A stretch of DNA of 64,000 nucleotides from Siphonodentalium dalli (GCA_032622095.1 CP136061.1:15876440-15940439), one strand, 5' to 3'; positions 32,501 to 44,483 are shown, counted from the first letter of the stretch. Numbers and translations are program-made. Notes: generated from the letters alone by a model not told the origin.

Positions 32501-34704
32501 TGTGTAACATCATTATTTAATATACCATGTGTAGCATCATGATTTAATATACCATGTGTAACATCATTATTTTATATACCATGTGTAGCATCATGATTTT
32601 ATATACCATGTGTAACATCATGATTTAATGTGTAGCATCATGATTTTATATACCATGTGTAGCATCATGATTTAATATACCATGTGTAGCATCAGGATTT
32701 AATATACCATGTGTAACATCATTATTTAATGTGTAGCATCATTATTTAATATACCATGTGTAGCCTCATGATTTAATATACCATTGTAGCATCATGATTT
32801 AATGAGTAGCATCATGATTTAATATACCATGTGTAGCATCATGATTTCATATACCATGTGTAGCATCATGATTTCATATACCATGTGTAGCATCATGATT
32901 TTATATACCATGTGTAACATCATTATTTAATGTGTAGCATCATGATTTCATATACAATGTGTAACATCATGATTTCATATACCATGTGTAGCATCATGAT
33001 TTAATGTGTAGCATCATGATTTCATATACCATGTGTAACATCATGATTTTATATACCATGTGTAACATCATGATTTTATATACCATGTGTAGCATCATGA
33101 TTTTATATACCATGTGTAGCATCATGATTTTATATACCATGTGTAGCATCATGATTTTATATACCATGTGTAGCATCATGATTTAATGTGTAGCATCATG
33201 ATTTTAAAAACCATGTGTAGCATCATGATTTAATGTGTAGCATCATGATTTCATATACCATGTGTAACATCATGATTTCTTATACCATGTGTAGCATCAT
33301 GATTTAATGTGTAGCATCATGATTTCATATACCATGTGTGACATCATGATTTTATATACCATGTGTAGCGTCATGATTTTATATACCATGTGTAGCATCA
33401 TGATTTAATATACCATGTGTAGCATCATGATTTAGTGTGTAGCATCATGATTTTATATACCATGTGTAACATCATGATTTTATATACCATGAGTAGCATC
33501 ATGATTTTATATACCATGTGTAGCATCATGATTTTATATACCATGTGTAGCATCATGATTTTTTATACCATGTGTAGCACCATGATTTGATATACCACGT
33601 GTAGCATTATTATTTCATATACCATGTGTAGCATCATGATTTAATATACCATGTGTAACATAATTATTTAATATACCATGTGTAGCATCATGATTTAATA
33701 TACCATGTATAACATCATTTTATATACCATGTGTAGCATCATGATTTTATATACCATGTGTAGCATCATGATTTAATATACCATGTGTAACATCATGATT
33801 TAATATACCATGTGTAACATCATTATTTTATATACCATGTGTAACATCATTATTTTATATACCATGTGTAGCATCATTATTTTATATACCATGTGTAGCA
33901 TCATGATTTAATATACCATGTGTAACATCATTATTTTATATACCATGTGTAGCTTCATGATTTTATATACCATGTGTAACATCATGATTTAATGTGTAGC
34001 ATCATGATTTTATATACCATGTGTAGCATTATGATTTTATATACCATGTGTAGCATCATGATTTTATATACCATGTGTAGCATCATGATTTTATATCCAC
34101 GTGTAACATCATGATTTTATAAACCACGTGTAACATCATGATTTTAAATACCATGTGTAACATCTTGATTTAATGTGTAACATCATGATTTTATATACCA
34201 TGTGTAACATCATGATTTTAAATATCATGTGTAACATCATGATTTAATGTGTCACATCATGATTTTATATACCATGTGTAGGATCATGATTTTAAATACC
34301 ATGTGTAACATCATGATGTAATGTGTAACATCATAATTTTATATACCATGTGTAGCATCATGATTTTATATCCACGTGTAACATCATGATTTAATATACC
34401 ACGTGTAACATCATGATTTTAAATACCACGTGTAACATCATGATTTAATTTGTAACATCATGATTTTATATACCATGTGTAACATCATGATTTCATATAC
34501 CATGTGTAGCATCATGATTTAATGTGTAGCATCATTATTTTATATACCATGTGTAGCATCATGATTTTATATACCATGTGTAGCATCATGATTTTATATA
34601 CCATGTGTAGCATCATGATTTTATATACCATGTGTAGCACCATGATTTTATATACCACGTGTAGCATCATTATTTCATATACCATGTGTAGCATCATGAT
34701 TTAA
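29527..34704. repeat. 4,995-bp higher-order repeat in the minisatellite
   Basis: The open-frame block beginning at 29527 recurs at 34522, and the variant AACATCTTTA at 29931 recurs at 34926; both offsets are 4,995 bp. The variant sequence that follows 29,960 reappears after the 34,948-35,766 insertion, so the next copy continues across the insertion. An internal sub-period of about 2.2 kb is also visible (32311 and 34522; 30766 and 33004). Confidence 0.75.
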
Positions 34705-34947
34705 TATACCATGTGTAACATCATTATTTAATATACCATGTGTAGCATCATGATTTAATATACCATGTGTAACATCATTATTTTATATACCATGTGTAGC
34801 ATCATGATTTTATATACCATGTGTAACATCATGATTTAATGTGTAGCATCATGATTTTATATACCATGTGTAGCATCATGATTTAATATACCATGTGTAG
34901 CATCAGGATTTAATATACCATGTGTAACATCTTTATTTTATATACCA

Positions 34948-35766
34948 CTAGCAGGTTAGCCCGACACCGGCGGCTTGTCCGAAACATGACATTTTTATAT
35001 ATATTTTATTAATTTTTAGTTCCACGCGTTTCAATAAGAAAAATTTGTACCCGGTAGCTCCACCAGTTTCCGAGATCTGGTCTGCGCATGAAAATTTGTA
35101 CCCGGCGCAAGATACATTCACATGCCAAATTTCAAGTCGATAGCTCCACCCGTTTCCGAGATCTCGTCTGCACATGCGCTGCACGGGCGTCGCACGGGCT
35201 CGGCGACCCGATAACATTTGTACCCGGCGCAAGATACATTCACATAGCAAATTTCAAGTCGATAGCTCCACCCGTTTCCGAGATCTCGTCTGCGCATGCG
35301 CTGCATGGGCGTCGCACGGGCTCGGCGACCCGATAAAATTTGTACCCGGCGCAAGATACATTCACATAGCAAATTTCAAGTCGATAGCTCCACCCGTTTC
35401 CGAGATCTCGTCTGCGCATGCGCTGCACGGGCGTCGCACGGACTCGCCATTACGACAACGACCACCGCCTGGTCAAACTACACACACGTACCAAGTTTCG
35501 TCAGGATCGGTCGAGAATCGTAGATTTGTATGAAGTACAACACACACACAAACATAAATATATAAGAGAGATAAGTAAATTAGATAGATTGTATTAAAAT
35601 ATATAGGAGAGATATGTAAATGATCTACACACCATTACTGGTGTTTGTCAAAGTTTAGTGGGGTATATCAATACTCATTCACGATCATATCATTGAGGTC
35701 CGGAGGGTGTGGGCTATCTCTCGAATACAAGGAGTTCTCAAAATATATAGAAGAAGAGAGAAGAGA
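34948..35766. mobile_element. 819-bp insertion in the minisatellite, probable non-autonomous element
   Basis: Non-satellite DNA that interrupts a 27-bp unit between TATACCA and TGTGTAAC. The uninterrupted version of the same variant unit is at about 29,931-29,965. The insert carries a GC-richer tandem core (separate entry), then a segment with ACACACACACAAAC and short AT-rich repeats, and ends in a purine run (GAAGAAGAGAGAAGAG). No convincing target-site duplication is seen; at most one base is shared. No transposase or reverse transcriptase is encoded. The layout of tandem core plus simple-repeat tail suggests a non-autonomous retroposon, but the family is not recognised. Confidence 0.75.
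35046..35455. repeat. 121-bp tandem repeat core of the insertion
   Basis: Starts of TGTACCCGG lie at 35046, 35098, 35219 and 35341, giving one short 52-bp copy followed by copies of 121 and 122 bp and a last copy that is complete to about 35445. Each contains CGAGATCTCGTCTG and GCATGCGCTGCA, two GC-rich near-palindromes. Open frames on both strands across this block repeat the same peptide segments and are a by-product of the repeats. Confidence 0.85.
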
Positions 35767-38700
35767 TGTGTAACATCATGACTTAATGTGTAGCATCATG
35801 ATTTTATATACTATGTGTAGCATCATGATTTTATATACCATGTGTAGCATCATGATTTAATATACCATGTGTAACATCATTAATTTATATACCATGTGTA
35901 GCATCATGATTTTATATACCATGTGTAGCATCATTATTTTATATACCATGTGTAGCATCATGATTTAATATACCATGTGTCACATCATTAATTTATATAC
36001 CATGTGTAGCATCATGATTTTATATACCATGTGTAACATCATGATTTAATGTGTAGCATCATGATTTTATATACCATGTGTAGCATCATGATTTTATATA
36101 CCATGTGTAGCATCATGATTTTATATACCATGTCTAGCATCATGATTTTATATCCACGTGTAACATCATGATTTTATATACCACGTGTAACATCATGATT
36201 TTAAATACCATGTGTAACATCTTAATTTAATGTGTAACATCATGATTTTATATACCATGTGTAACATCATGATTTTAAATACCATGTGTAACATCATGAT
36301 TTAATGTGTAACATCATGATTTTATATACCATGTGTAGCCTCATGATTTAATATACCATGTGTAGCATCATGATTTAATGAGTAGCATCATGATTTAATA
36401 TACCATGTGTAGCATCATGATTTCATATACCATGTGTAGCATCATGATTTAATGTGTAGCATCATGATTTCATATACCATGTGTAACATCATGATTTTAT
36501 ATACCATGTGTAACATCATGATTTTATATACCATGTGTAGCATCATGATTTTATATATCATGTGTAGCATCATGATTTTATATACCATGTGTAGCATCAT
36601 GATTTTATATACCATGTGTAGCATCATGATTTAATGTGTAGCATCATGATTTTAAAAACCATGTGTAGCATCATGATTTAATGTGTAGCATCATGATTTC
36701 ATATACCATGTGTAACATCATGATTTCTTATACCATGTGTAGCATCATGATTTAATGTGTAGCATCATGATTTCATATACCATGTGTGACATCATGATTT
36801 TATATACCATGTGTAGCGTCATGATTTTATATACCATGTGTAGCATCATGATTTAATATACCATGTGTAGCATCATGATTTAATGTGTAGCATCATGATT
36901 TTATATACCATGTGTAACATCATGATTTTATATACCATGAGTAGCATCATGATTTTATATACCATGTGTAGCATCATGATTTTATATACCATGTGTAGCA
37001 TCATGATTTTATATACCATGTGTAGCACCATGATTTTATATACCACGTGTAGCATTATTATTTCATATACCATGTGTAGCATCATGATTTAATATACCAC
37101 GTGTAACATCATGATTTAATATACCATGTGTAACATCATGATTTAATATACCATGTGTAACATCATTATTTTATATACCATGTGTAACATCATTATTTTA
37201 TATACCATGTGTAGCATCATTATTTTATATACCATGTGTAGCATCATGATTTTATATACAATGTGTAACATCATTATTTTATATACCATGTGTAGCATCA
37301 TGATTTTATATACCATGTGTAACATCATGATTTAATGTGTAGCATCATGATTTTATATACCATGTGTAGCATCATGATTTTATATACCATGTGTAGCATC
37401 ATGATTTTATATACCATGTGTAGCATCATGATTTTATATCCACGTGTAACATCATGATTTTATATACCACGTGTAACATCATGATTTTAAATACCATGTG
37501 TAACATCTTGATTTAATGTGTAACATCATGATTTTATATACCATGTGTAACATCATGATTTTACATATCATGTGTAACATCATGATTTAATGTGTAACAT
37601 CATGATTTTATATACCATGTGTAACATCATGATTTTATATCCACGTGTAACATCATGATTTAATATACCACGTGTAACATCATGATTTTAAATAACACGT
37701 GTAACATCATGATTTAATTTGTAACATCATGATTTTATATACCATGTGTAGCACCATGATTTTATATACCACGTGTAACATCATGATTTTAAATACCATG
37801 TGTAACATCGTGATTTAATGTGTAACATCATGATTTTATATACCATGTGTAACATCATGATTTTATATACCACGTGTAACATCATGATTTTAAATACCAT
37901 GTGTAGCATCATGATTTAATATACCATGTGTAACATCATGATTTCATATACCATGTGTAGCATCATGATTTAATGTGTAGCATCATTATTTTATATACCA
38001 TGTGTAGCATCATGATTTAATATACCATGTGTAGCATCATGATTTAATGTGTAGCATCATGATTTAATATACCATGTGTAACATCATTATTTTATATACC
38101 ATGTGTAGCATCATGATTGAATATACCATGTGTAGCATCATGATTTTATATACCGTATGTAGCATAATGATTTTATATACCACGTGTAGCATCATGATTT
38201 TATATAGTATGTGTAGCATCATGATTTTATATACTATGTGTAGCATCATGAATTTATATACCACGTGTAGCATCATGATTTTATATACCACGTGTAGCAT
38301 CATGATTTTATATACCATGTGTAGCATCATGATTTTATATACCATGTGTAGCATCATGATTTTATATACCATGTGTAGCATCATGATTTTATATACCATG
38401 TGTAGCATCATGATTTTATATACCATGTGTAGCATCATGATTTTATATACCAAGTGTAGCATCATGATTTAATATACCAAGTGTAGCATCATGATTTAAT
38501 ATACCATGTGTAGCATCGTCATTTTATATACCATGTGTAAAATCATGATTTTATATACCATGTGTAGCATCATGATTTAATATACCACGTGTAGCATCAT
38601 GATTTAATATACCATGTGTAGCATCGTCATTTTATATACCATGTGTAAAATCATGATTTTATATACCATGAGTAGCATCATGATTTAATATACCATGTGT

Positions 38701-39500
38701 AGCATCGTCATTTTATATACCACGTGTAAAATCATGATTTTATATACCACGTGTAAAATCATGATTTTATATACCACGTGTAAAATCATGATTTTATATA
38801 CCATGAGTAGCATCATGATTTTATATACCATGTGTAGCATCATGATTTAATATACCATGTGTAGCCTCATGATTTTATATACCATGTGTAGCATCGTCAT
38901 TTTATATACCACGTGTAGCATCATGATTTAATATGCCATGTGTAGCCTCATGATTTCATATACCACGTGTAGCATCATGATTTAATGTGTAGCATCATGA
39001 TTTTATATACTATGTGTAGCATCATGATTTTATTTACCGCGTGTAGCATCATGATTTTATATACCATGTGTAGCATCATGATTTTATATACCGTGTGTAG
39101 TATCATGATTTTATATACCGTGTGTAGTATCATGATTTTATATACCGTGTGTAGTATCATGATTTAATATACCACGTGTAACATCATGATTTTATATACC
39201 GTGTGTAGTATCATGATTTTATATACCACGTGTAGCATCATAATTTTTTATACCATGTGTAGCATCATGATTTAATGTGTAGCATCATGATTTTATATAC
39301 TGCGTGTAGCATCATGATTTTATATACCATGTGTAGCATCATGATTTTATATACCATGTGTAGCATCATGATTTTATATACCATGTGTAGCATCATGATT
39401 TTATATACCATGTGTAGCATCATGATTTTATATACCGTGTGTAGTATCATGATTTTATATACTGTGTGTAGTGTCACGATTTTATATACCAAGTGTAGTA
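35767..39500. repeat. 27/20-bp minisatellite array resuming after the insertion
   Basis: The array resumes in the same variant order seen after about 29,960, for example the unit with ATGACTTAATG at about 29,964 and 35,778. From about 38,060 the 20-bp units become rare and 27-bp units dominate. A long in-phase run lies at 38,064-38,472, and units with GCATCGTCATTTT appear around 38,510-38,900. Confidence 0.92.
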
Positions 39501-42500
39501 TCATGATTTAATATACAATGTGTAGTATTACGATTTTATATACTATGTGTAGTATCACGATTTTATATACAATGTGTAGCATCATGATTTTATATACCGT
39601 GTGTAGTATTACGATTTTATATACTATGTGTAGTATCTCGATTTTATATACCATGTGTAGCATCATGATTTTATATACCATGTGTAGCATCATGATTTAA
39701 TATACCACGTGTAGCATCATGATTTAATATACCACGTGTAACATCATGATTTTATATACCATGTGTAGCATCATGATTTAATATACCACGTGTAACATCA
39801 TGATTTAATATACCATGTGTAGCATCATGATTTAATATACCATGTGTAGTGTCATGATTTAATATACCATGTGTAGCATCACGATTTTATATACCAAGTG
39901 TAGTATCATGATTTAATATACAGTGTGTAGTATCACGATTTTATATACCAAGTGTAGTATCATGATTTAATATACAGTGTGTAGTATTACGATTTTATAT
40001 ACTATGTGTAGTATCACGATTTTATATACCATGTGTAGTATCACGATTTTATATACCATGTGTAGTATCATGATTTTATATACCAAGTGTAGTATCACGA
40101 TTTTATATACTATGTGTAGCATCACGATTTTATATACCAGGTGTAGCATCACGATTTTATATACCATGTGTAGCATCATGATTTAATGTGTAGCATCACG
40201 ATTTGATATACCATGTGTAGCATCACGATTTTATATACCATGTGTAGCATCATGATTTTATATACCATGTGTAGCATCACGATTTTATATACTATTTGTA
40301 GTATCACGATTTTATATACCAAGTGTAATATCACGATTTTATATACCATGTGTAGCATCACGATTTTATATACCATGTGTAGCATCACGATTTTATATAC
40401 CATGTGTAGCATCACGATTTTATATACCGTGTGTAACATCATGATTTAATATACTATGTGTAACATCATGATTTAATATACCATGTGTAGCATCATGATT
40501 TTATATACCGTGTGTAGTATCACGATTTTATATACTATGTGTAACATCACGATTTTATATACTATGTGTAACATTACGATTTTATATACTATGTGTAACA
40601 TCACAATTTTATATACTATGTGTCGCGTCACGAATTCTTATACCATGTGTAGTATCACGATTTATTATACCATGTGTAGTATCACGATTTTATATACCAT
40701 GTGTAGTATCACGATTTATTATACCATGTGTAGTATCACGATTTTATATACCAAGTGTCGCGTCACGATTTTATATACCATGTGTAGCATCTCTAATTTA
40801 TATACCATGTGTAACATCACGATTGTATATACCAGGCGTAACATCACGATTTATATACCAGGTGTAACATCATGATTTTAGATACCATGTGTCGCATCAT
40901 GATTTTAGATACCATGTGTCGCATCACGATTTAATAATCCATGTGTAGCAGCACAATTTTATGTTCCATGTGTGGCATCACGATTTTAAAATGCTGTGTG
41001 TAACACCACGATTTTATATAATATGTGTCGCGTCACGATTTCATATACCATGTGTAGCATCACAATTTTATATACCATGTGTAGCATGACGATTTTATAT
41101 AACATCTATAGCATCCCGATTTTATATATTTTATATACCACGTGTAGCACCACGATTTATATAACATGTGTAGTATCACGAATTTAAATACCATATGTAG
41201 CATCATGATTTCATATACCACGTGTAGCACCACGATTTTATATACCATATGTAGCACGACGATTTTATATACCATGTGTAGCTTCACGATTTTATTGACC
41301 ATGTGTCGCATCACGATTTTAAATTCCAGGTGTCGCGTCACGATTTGATATACCACGTGTCGCGTCACGATTCTAAATACCGTGTGTAACATCATGATTT
41401 TATATACCATGTGTAGCATCACGACTTTAATTACCACGTGTAGCATCAATGTTATATATACCATGTGTCGCATCACGATTTTATATACCATGTGCCGCAT
41501 CACAATTTGATAATCCATGTTTGGCACCACGATTTTATATACCATGTGTAGCATCACGATTTTATATACCATGTGTAGCATCACGAAGTTATATACCATG
41601 TGTTCCGACACGATTTAATATACCATGTGTAGCATTACGAATGTAAATACCATGTGTAGCGTCATGATGTTATATACCACGTGTAACATCACGACTTTAA
41701 ATGCATTGTGTAGCATCACGATTTTAAATACCATATGTAGCATCACGATTTTATATACCATGTTTACCATCACGATTTTATTTACCATGTGTAGCATCAC
41801 GATTTTATATACCATATGTAGCATCACGATTTTAAATGCCTTGTGTAGCATCACGATTTTATATACCATGTGTTGCATCACGATTTTAAATGTCATGTGT
41901 CGCATCGCGATTTCATATACAATGTCTAGCATCACGATTTTATTTACCATTTGTAGCGTCCCGATTTTATATGCCGTGTGTCACATCAGGATTTTATATA
42001 CCATGTGTAGCATCACGATTTCATATACCATGTGTAGCATCACAACTTTAAATGCCGCGTGTAGCATCCCGATTTTATATACCGCGTGTAGCGTGATTTT
42101 ATATATTGTATATACCATGTGTCGCAGCACGAGTTTATTTACCATCTTTCGCATCACGATGTTAAATGTCGTGTGTCGCATCACGATTTGATATACCGCG
42201 CGTAGCATCACGACTTGATTTACCATGTGTCGCATCACGATTTTAAATGTCGTGTGTGGCGTCACGATTTTAAATACCAAGTGTCGCATCACGATTTTAT
42301 ATACCATGTTTAGCATCACGATTTCATATACCGTGTGTAGCATGACGATTTTATATAACATGTGTCGCATCACGAATTTAAATGCCATGTATCGCGTCGC
42401 GATATCATATACCATGTGTAGCATCAAGATTTCATATACCATGTGTATGATCACGATTTTATATACCATCTGTAGCATCACGATTTTATGTACCACGCGT

Positions 42501-42746
42501 AGCATCACGATTTTATATCCGTGTGTAACATCAGGATTTTATATCGGTGTGTAACATCACGATTTAACATCCGTGTGTAACTTCACGATTTAACATCCGT
42601 GTGTAACTTCACGATTTTATATACGTGTGTAACATCACGATTTTATATCCGTGTGTAACATCACGATTTTATATCGATGTGTAAACATCTCGATTTTATA
42701 TCGATGTGTAACATCACGATTTTATATCGATGTGTAACATCACGAT
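39501..42746. repeat. Divergent right flank of the minisatellite (CACGAT-type units)
   Basis: Units here are the same family but much more varied. ATCACGAT largely replaces ATCATGAT, and spacer substitutions and small indels are frequent. The last 250 bp shift to a 26-bp unit with TATCCGTGTGTAACATCACG and then TATCGATGTG. This is the pattern expected at the edge of an array that is homogenised from its centre. The final unit merges into the polypyrimidine/AG of the next exon. Confidence 0.9.
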
Positions 42747-42749
42747 TAT

Positions 42750-42763
42750 AAATACTTTTGCAG
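42750..42763 (+). promoter_or_regulatory. 3' splice site at the satellite/exon junction
   Basis: The sequence AATACTTTTGCAG precedes the exon. The same ATACTTTTGCAG with the same following exon sequence is present at the second exon copy (AG at 43407-43408). Conservation of this block in both copies supports a real acceptor. The array may therefore be intronic; no upstream exon is visible in the window. Confidence 0.6.
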
Positions 42764-43176
42764 GTGCCGTTGCGATTGGCGTGTTTGAGCTGTCGGAAGA
42801 ATTCCAGCTAGATGAGCTGAAAGAGCTTTCACATAAATGCCTGCTTAAATTGGTAACTACTGGGCTGAAAGAAGAGGAAATTTACAAATATCAAAATGAT
42901 GTGTACTATAATTATTTCTCTGGCGGGGGATTCAAAATGAAAGTTATAGGCCTCGAGTCCAAATCAGAAACATTCGCGTACCGACTGTTGTCCCTCGCCG
43001 AAAAGAGGAATGACCAAGAACTACTTAATGCGGTCACTGCCTCGATCACAAAGAGATTCGTCAATTATGGAAGCGAGCCATTCCTTCTGATTAGTTCGGA
43101 GTTGAAGATTAGGCTGCTGTCTGCTGTCACTAAAAATGCCGACAAAGGAGATATCCGTGTGATCAAGCGAAACTAG
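42764..43176 (+). CDS. BTB/BACK-like domain protein, terminal exon (partial)
   Basis: Exon of about 137 codons that begins inside a codon after the acceptor and ends at a TAG at 43174-43176. The first 30 residues (FELSEEFQLDELKELSHKCL) look like the last helices of a BTB/POZ domain. The later segment (YRLLSLAEKRNDQELLNAV, then FLLISSELKIRLLSAV) resembles the helical pattern that follows BTB domains, as in BACK regions. BTB proteins usually act as dimeric adaptors, often for cullin-3 ubiquitin ligases; that role is family knowledge and is not shown here. The N-terminal part of the gene is not in the window. An AATAAA lies 50 bp after the stop. The preceding 42.7 kb is satellite, so the exon could belong to a gene with a huge intron or be a detached fragment. 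Confidence 0.6.
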
Positions 43177-43225
43177 ACAAAGTCCGAAAAGAAACGGAAA
43201 TTGTGCGAAACATATTCGTGGTCAT

Positions 43226-43231
43226 AATAAA
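43226..43231 (+). terminator. Poly(A) signal of the BTB-like exon
   Basis: AATAAA located 50 bp downstream of the stop codon of the BTB-like exon, a suitable place for 3' end formation. Confidence 0.45.
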
Positions 43232-43408
43232 CCGCCACATCGGCTGAACATTTTGGGGCAATTTTTATGTTTTGATCGAGTCTAAAACAGTGGGTCGAAT
43301 TTCAGTTTTCGCTCTGATCGGAAAATGTCGCAAATTGTCCCATGTCCATAAACGGCCGCCAGGTCCGAACTTTTTGGGCGAAACAGTTTTTGGTCTATAC
43401 TTTTGCAG

Positions 43409-44003
43409 GTGCCGATGTGATTGGCGTGTTTGAGCTGTCGGGTGAATACCAGTTAGATTAGTTGAAGGACCTTTAACGTACAAATGCCTGCTTAAAGGTA
43501 CTCAATCCGAACAGAGGGTCCCCATCTGAACAGATTCCAACAACAACAATCCGATCAGAGGGTCCTATATTACTATTTCTTTGGCTTTGGGGGTAAAACA
43601 TATTTGATTCGAGTCGAGGAACCCATCAAACAAAGCTCAGAGTTATTAGATATTGATTTTTGAAATTTGTTAATTTCTCGAGATGAGTACTAACAATTGC
43701 CGTCAATTTCGAAACCTGCTCGAGATGTGTACACCAAAACACTATTCAAACAGACAAGGATGGATAACTCTAAAATCAAGTGGTAGTAATAACGCAATTT
43801 TGACTGCGTTCTGGGCCAGAAAGTATTCCCGATAATGAAAAATAATAGATTTCTAAAATCGATATCTAACAAATCTGAGATTTGATGGGTGACTTCCTCG
43901 ACTCGAATCAAACATTTTTGACCCTCGAAGCCATTGAAATAGTAATTGAGAGGAGTTTTATCGGATTGAGTACCTTTAAATTGGTAACTACTGGGCTGAA
44001 AGA
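43409..44003 (+). pseudogene. Second, broken copy of the BTB-like exon
   Basis: After TATACTTTTGCAG the sequence repeats the start of the exon at 42,764 with substitutions: GTGCCGATGTGATTGGCGTG and so on. In this copy the codons for Asp-Glu in QLDELKEL have become an in-frame stop (GATTAG), and a further change alters the next codons. The exon is then split at 43,495 by a TTAA-flanked element. Exon sequence resumes at 43,980 (ATTGGTAACTACTGGG) and is cut again at 44,003 by an LTR. The 170 bp between the copies also echoes the upstream flank (CATAATAAACCGCC versus CATAAACGGCCGCC), so a segment larger than the exon was duplicated in tandem. Confidence 0.85.
43496..43975. mobile_element. TTAA-flanked foldback MITE (piggyBac-type target)
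   Basis: 480-bp element with perfect 15-bp terminal inverted repeats, AGGTACTCAATCCGA at the left and TCGGATTGAGTACCT at the right. It is flanked by TTAA on both sides (43492-43495 and 43976-43979); the intact exon at 42,84x has a single TTAA at that point. Longer internal arms also pair, for example TTTGATTCGAGTCGAGGAA on the left with TTCCTCGACTCGAATCAAA on the right (one-base offset in context). No transposase is encoded. TTAA duplication is characteristic of piggyBac and some related superfamilies, so superfamily assignment is an inference. Confidence 0.88.
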
Positions 44004-44459
44004 TGTGAGATAACTACCCATTATAATCTCACAACTTGATTCAAACTATACGAATGTCCCAATATATAAAACCCCAAACTCAGATATTCGTGTTCGGTTC
44101 TCGAAACCTCACACGTCTTAATCTCAGCGAAGATATACACACAATGAAGATGGCTCCCAAATATGGTCAAGGGAAATGCCCATAACGAAGGAACCAATCC
44201 CGATGTGTATTGCCAAACGCCTCATCTAATATGCGTCCCAAATAGTATATAAGAGACAACCACATCCCATCACCTCATGCTTTCACTAGACTCATCTCCT
44301 CCCTAGATCATATCCAGGCATCATTCACACCAGGCATCACCCATTCGGGAACATCACTTCGCGGCGACTCTTGATCATTATATTTGTACACACTGCATAT
44401 CTTATTCACAACATAATAAAGACTTGTACCTACTATATCTATGTGTTCGTTACCTCACA
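44004..44459 (+). repeat. 5' long terminal repeat
   Basis: 456 bp beginning TGTGAGATAAC and ending GTTACCTCACA, an 11-bp inverted repeat with one mismatch in the usual TG...CA form. It starts abruptly in the middle of exon-copy sequence. TATA-like motifs lie at 44073-44080 and 44246-44253, and AATAAA at 44415-44420, the expected order for promoter and R-region polyadenylation. No matching 3' LTR is seen, so the call rests on structure and position. Confidence 0.82.
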
Positions 44460-44468
44460 TAGTATTAA

Positions 44469-44483
44469 TGGTGCCGTGAACAG
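44469..44483 (+). promoter_or_regulatory. Primer-binding-like site
   Basis: TGGTGCCGTGAACAG starts 9 bp after the LTR end. TGG complements the CCA end of a tRNA, and similar GGTGCCGTGA sequences follow LTRs in some invertebrate retrotransposons. Which tRNA would pair was not determined. Confidence 0.5.

Larger units (their letters stand above)
12251..34947. repeat. 27/20-bp minisatellite array, middle block
   Basis: The same minisatellite continues, but 27-bp units are now mixed with many 20-bp units that lack 7 bp around the ATATACC step, so a unit reads GATTTAATGTG before the next TAGC. The 7-bp loss breaks the translational phase, which explains why open frames here are short (60-100 codons). 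A marker unit with TAGGATCATG recurs irregularly at about 13589, 16911, 18263, 20231, 22663, 24101, 25487, 26136, 27517 and 29313, showing several nested duplications and not one period. No gene is seen. Confidence 0.93.

Noticed and set aside
34948-35533. ORFs of 62-119 codons in the insertion
   Set aside because: Overlapping on both strands and repeating with the 121-bp core; a by-product of the tandem repeat.
122-39700. Dozens of ORFs of 60-140 codons on both strands encoding MCSIMILYT- or MMLHMVYKI-type repeats
   Set aside because: They exist on both strands at once and follow directly from a 27-bp unit with no stop in those frames; no non-repeat domain, start context or gene structure supports them.
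1-42746. CRISPR-like regular repeats
   Set aside because: There are no unique spacers; the whole period is repeat, and the genome is eukaryotic.
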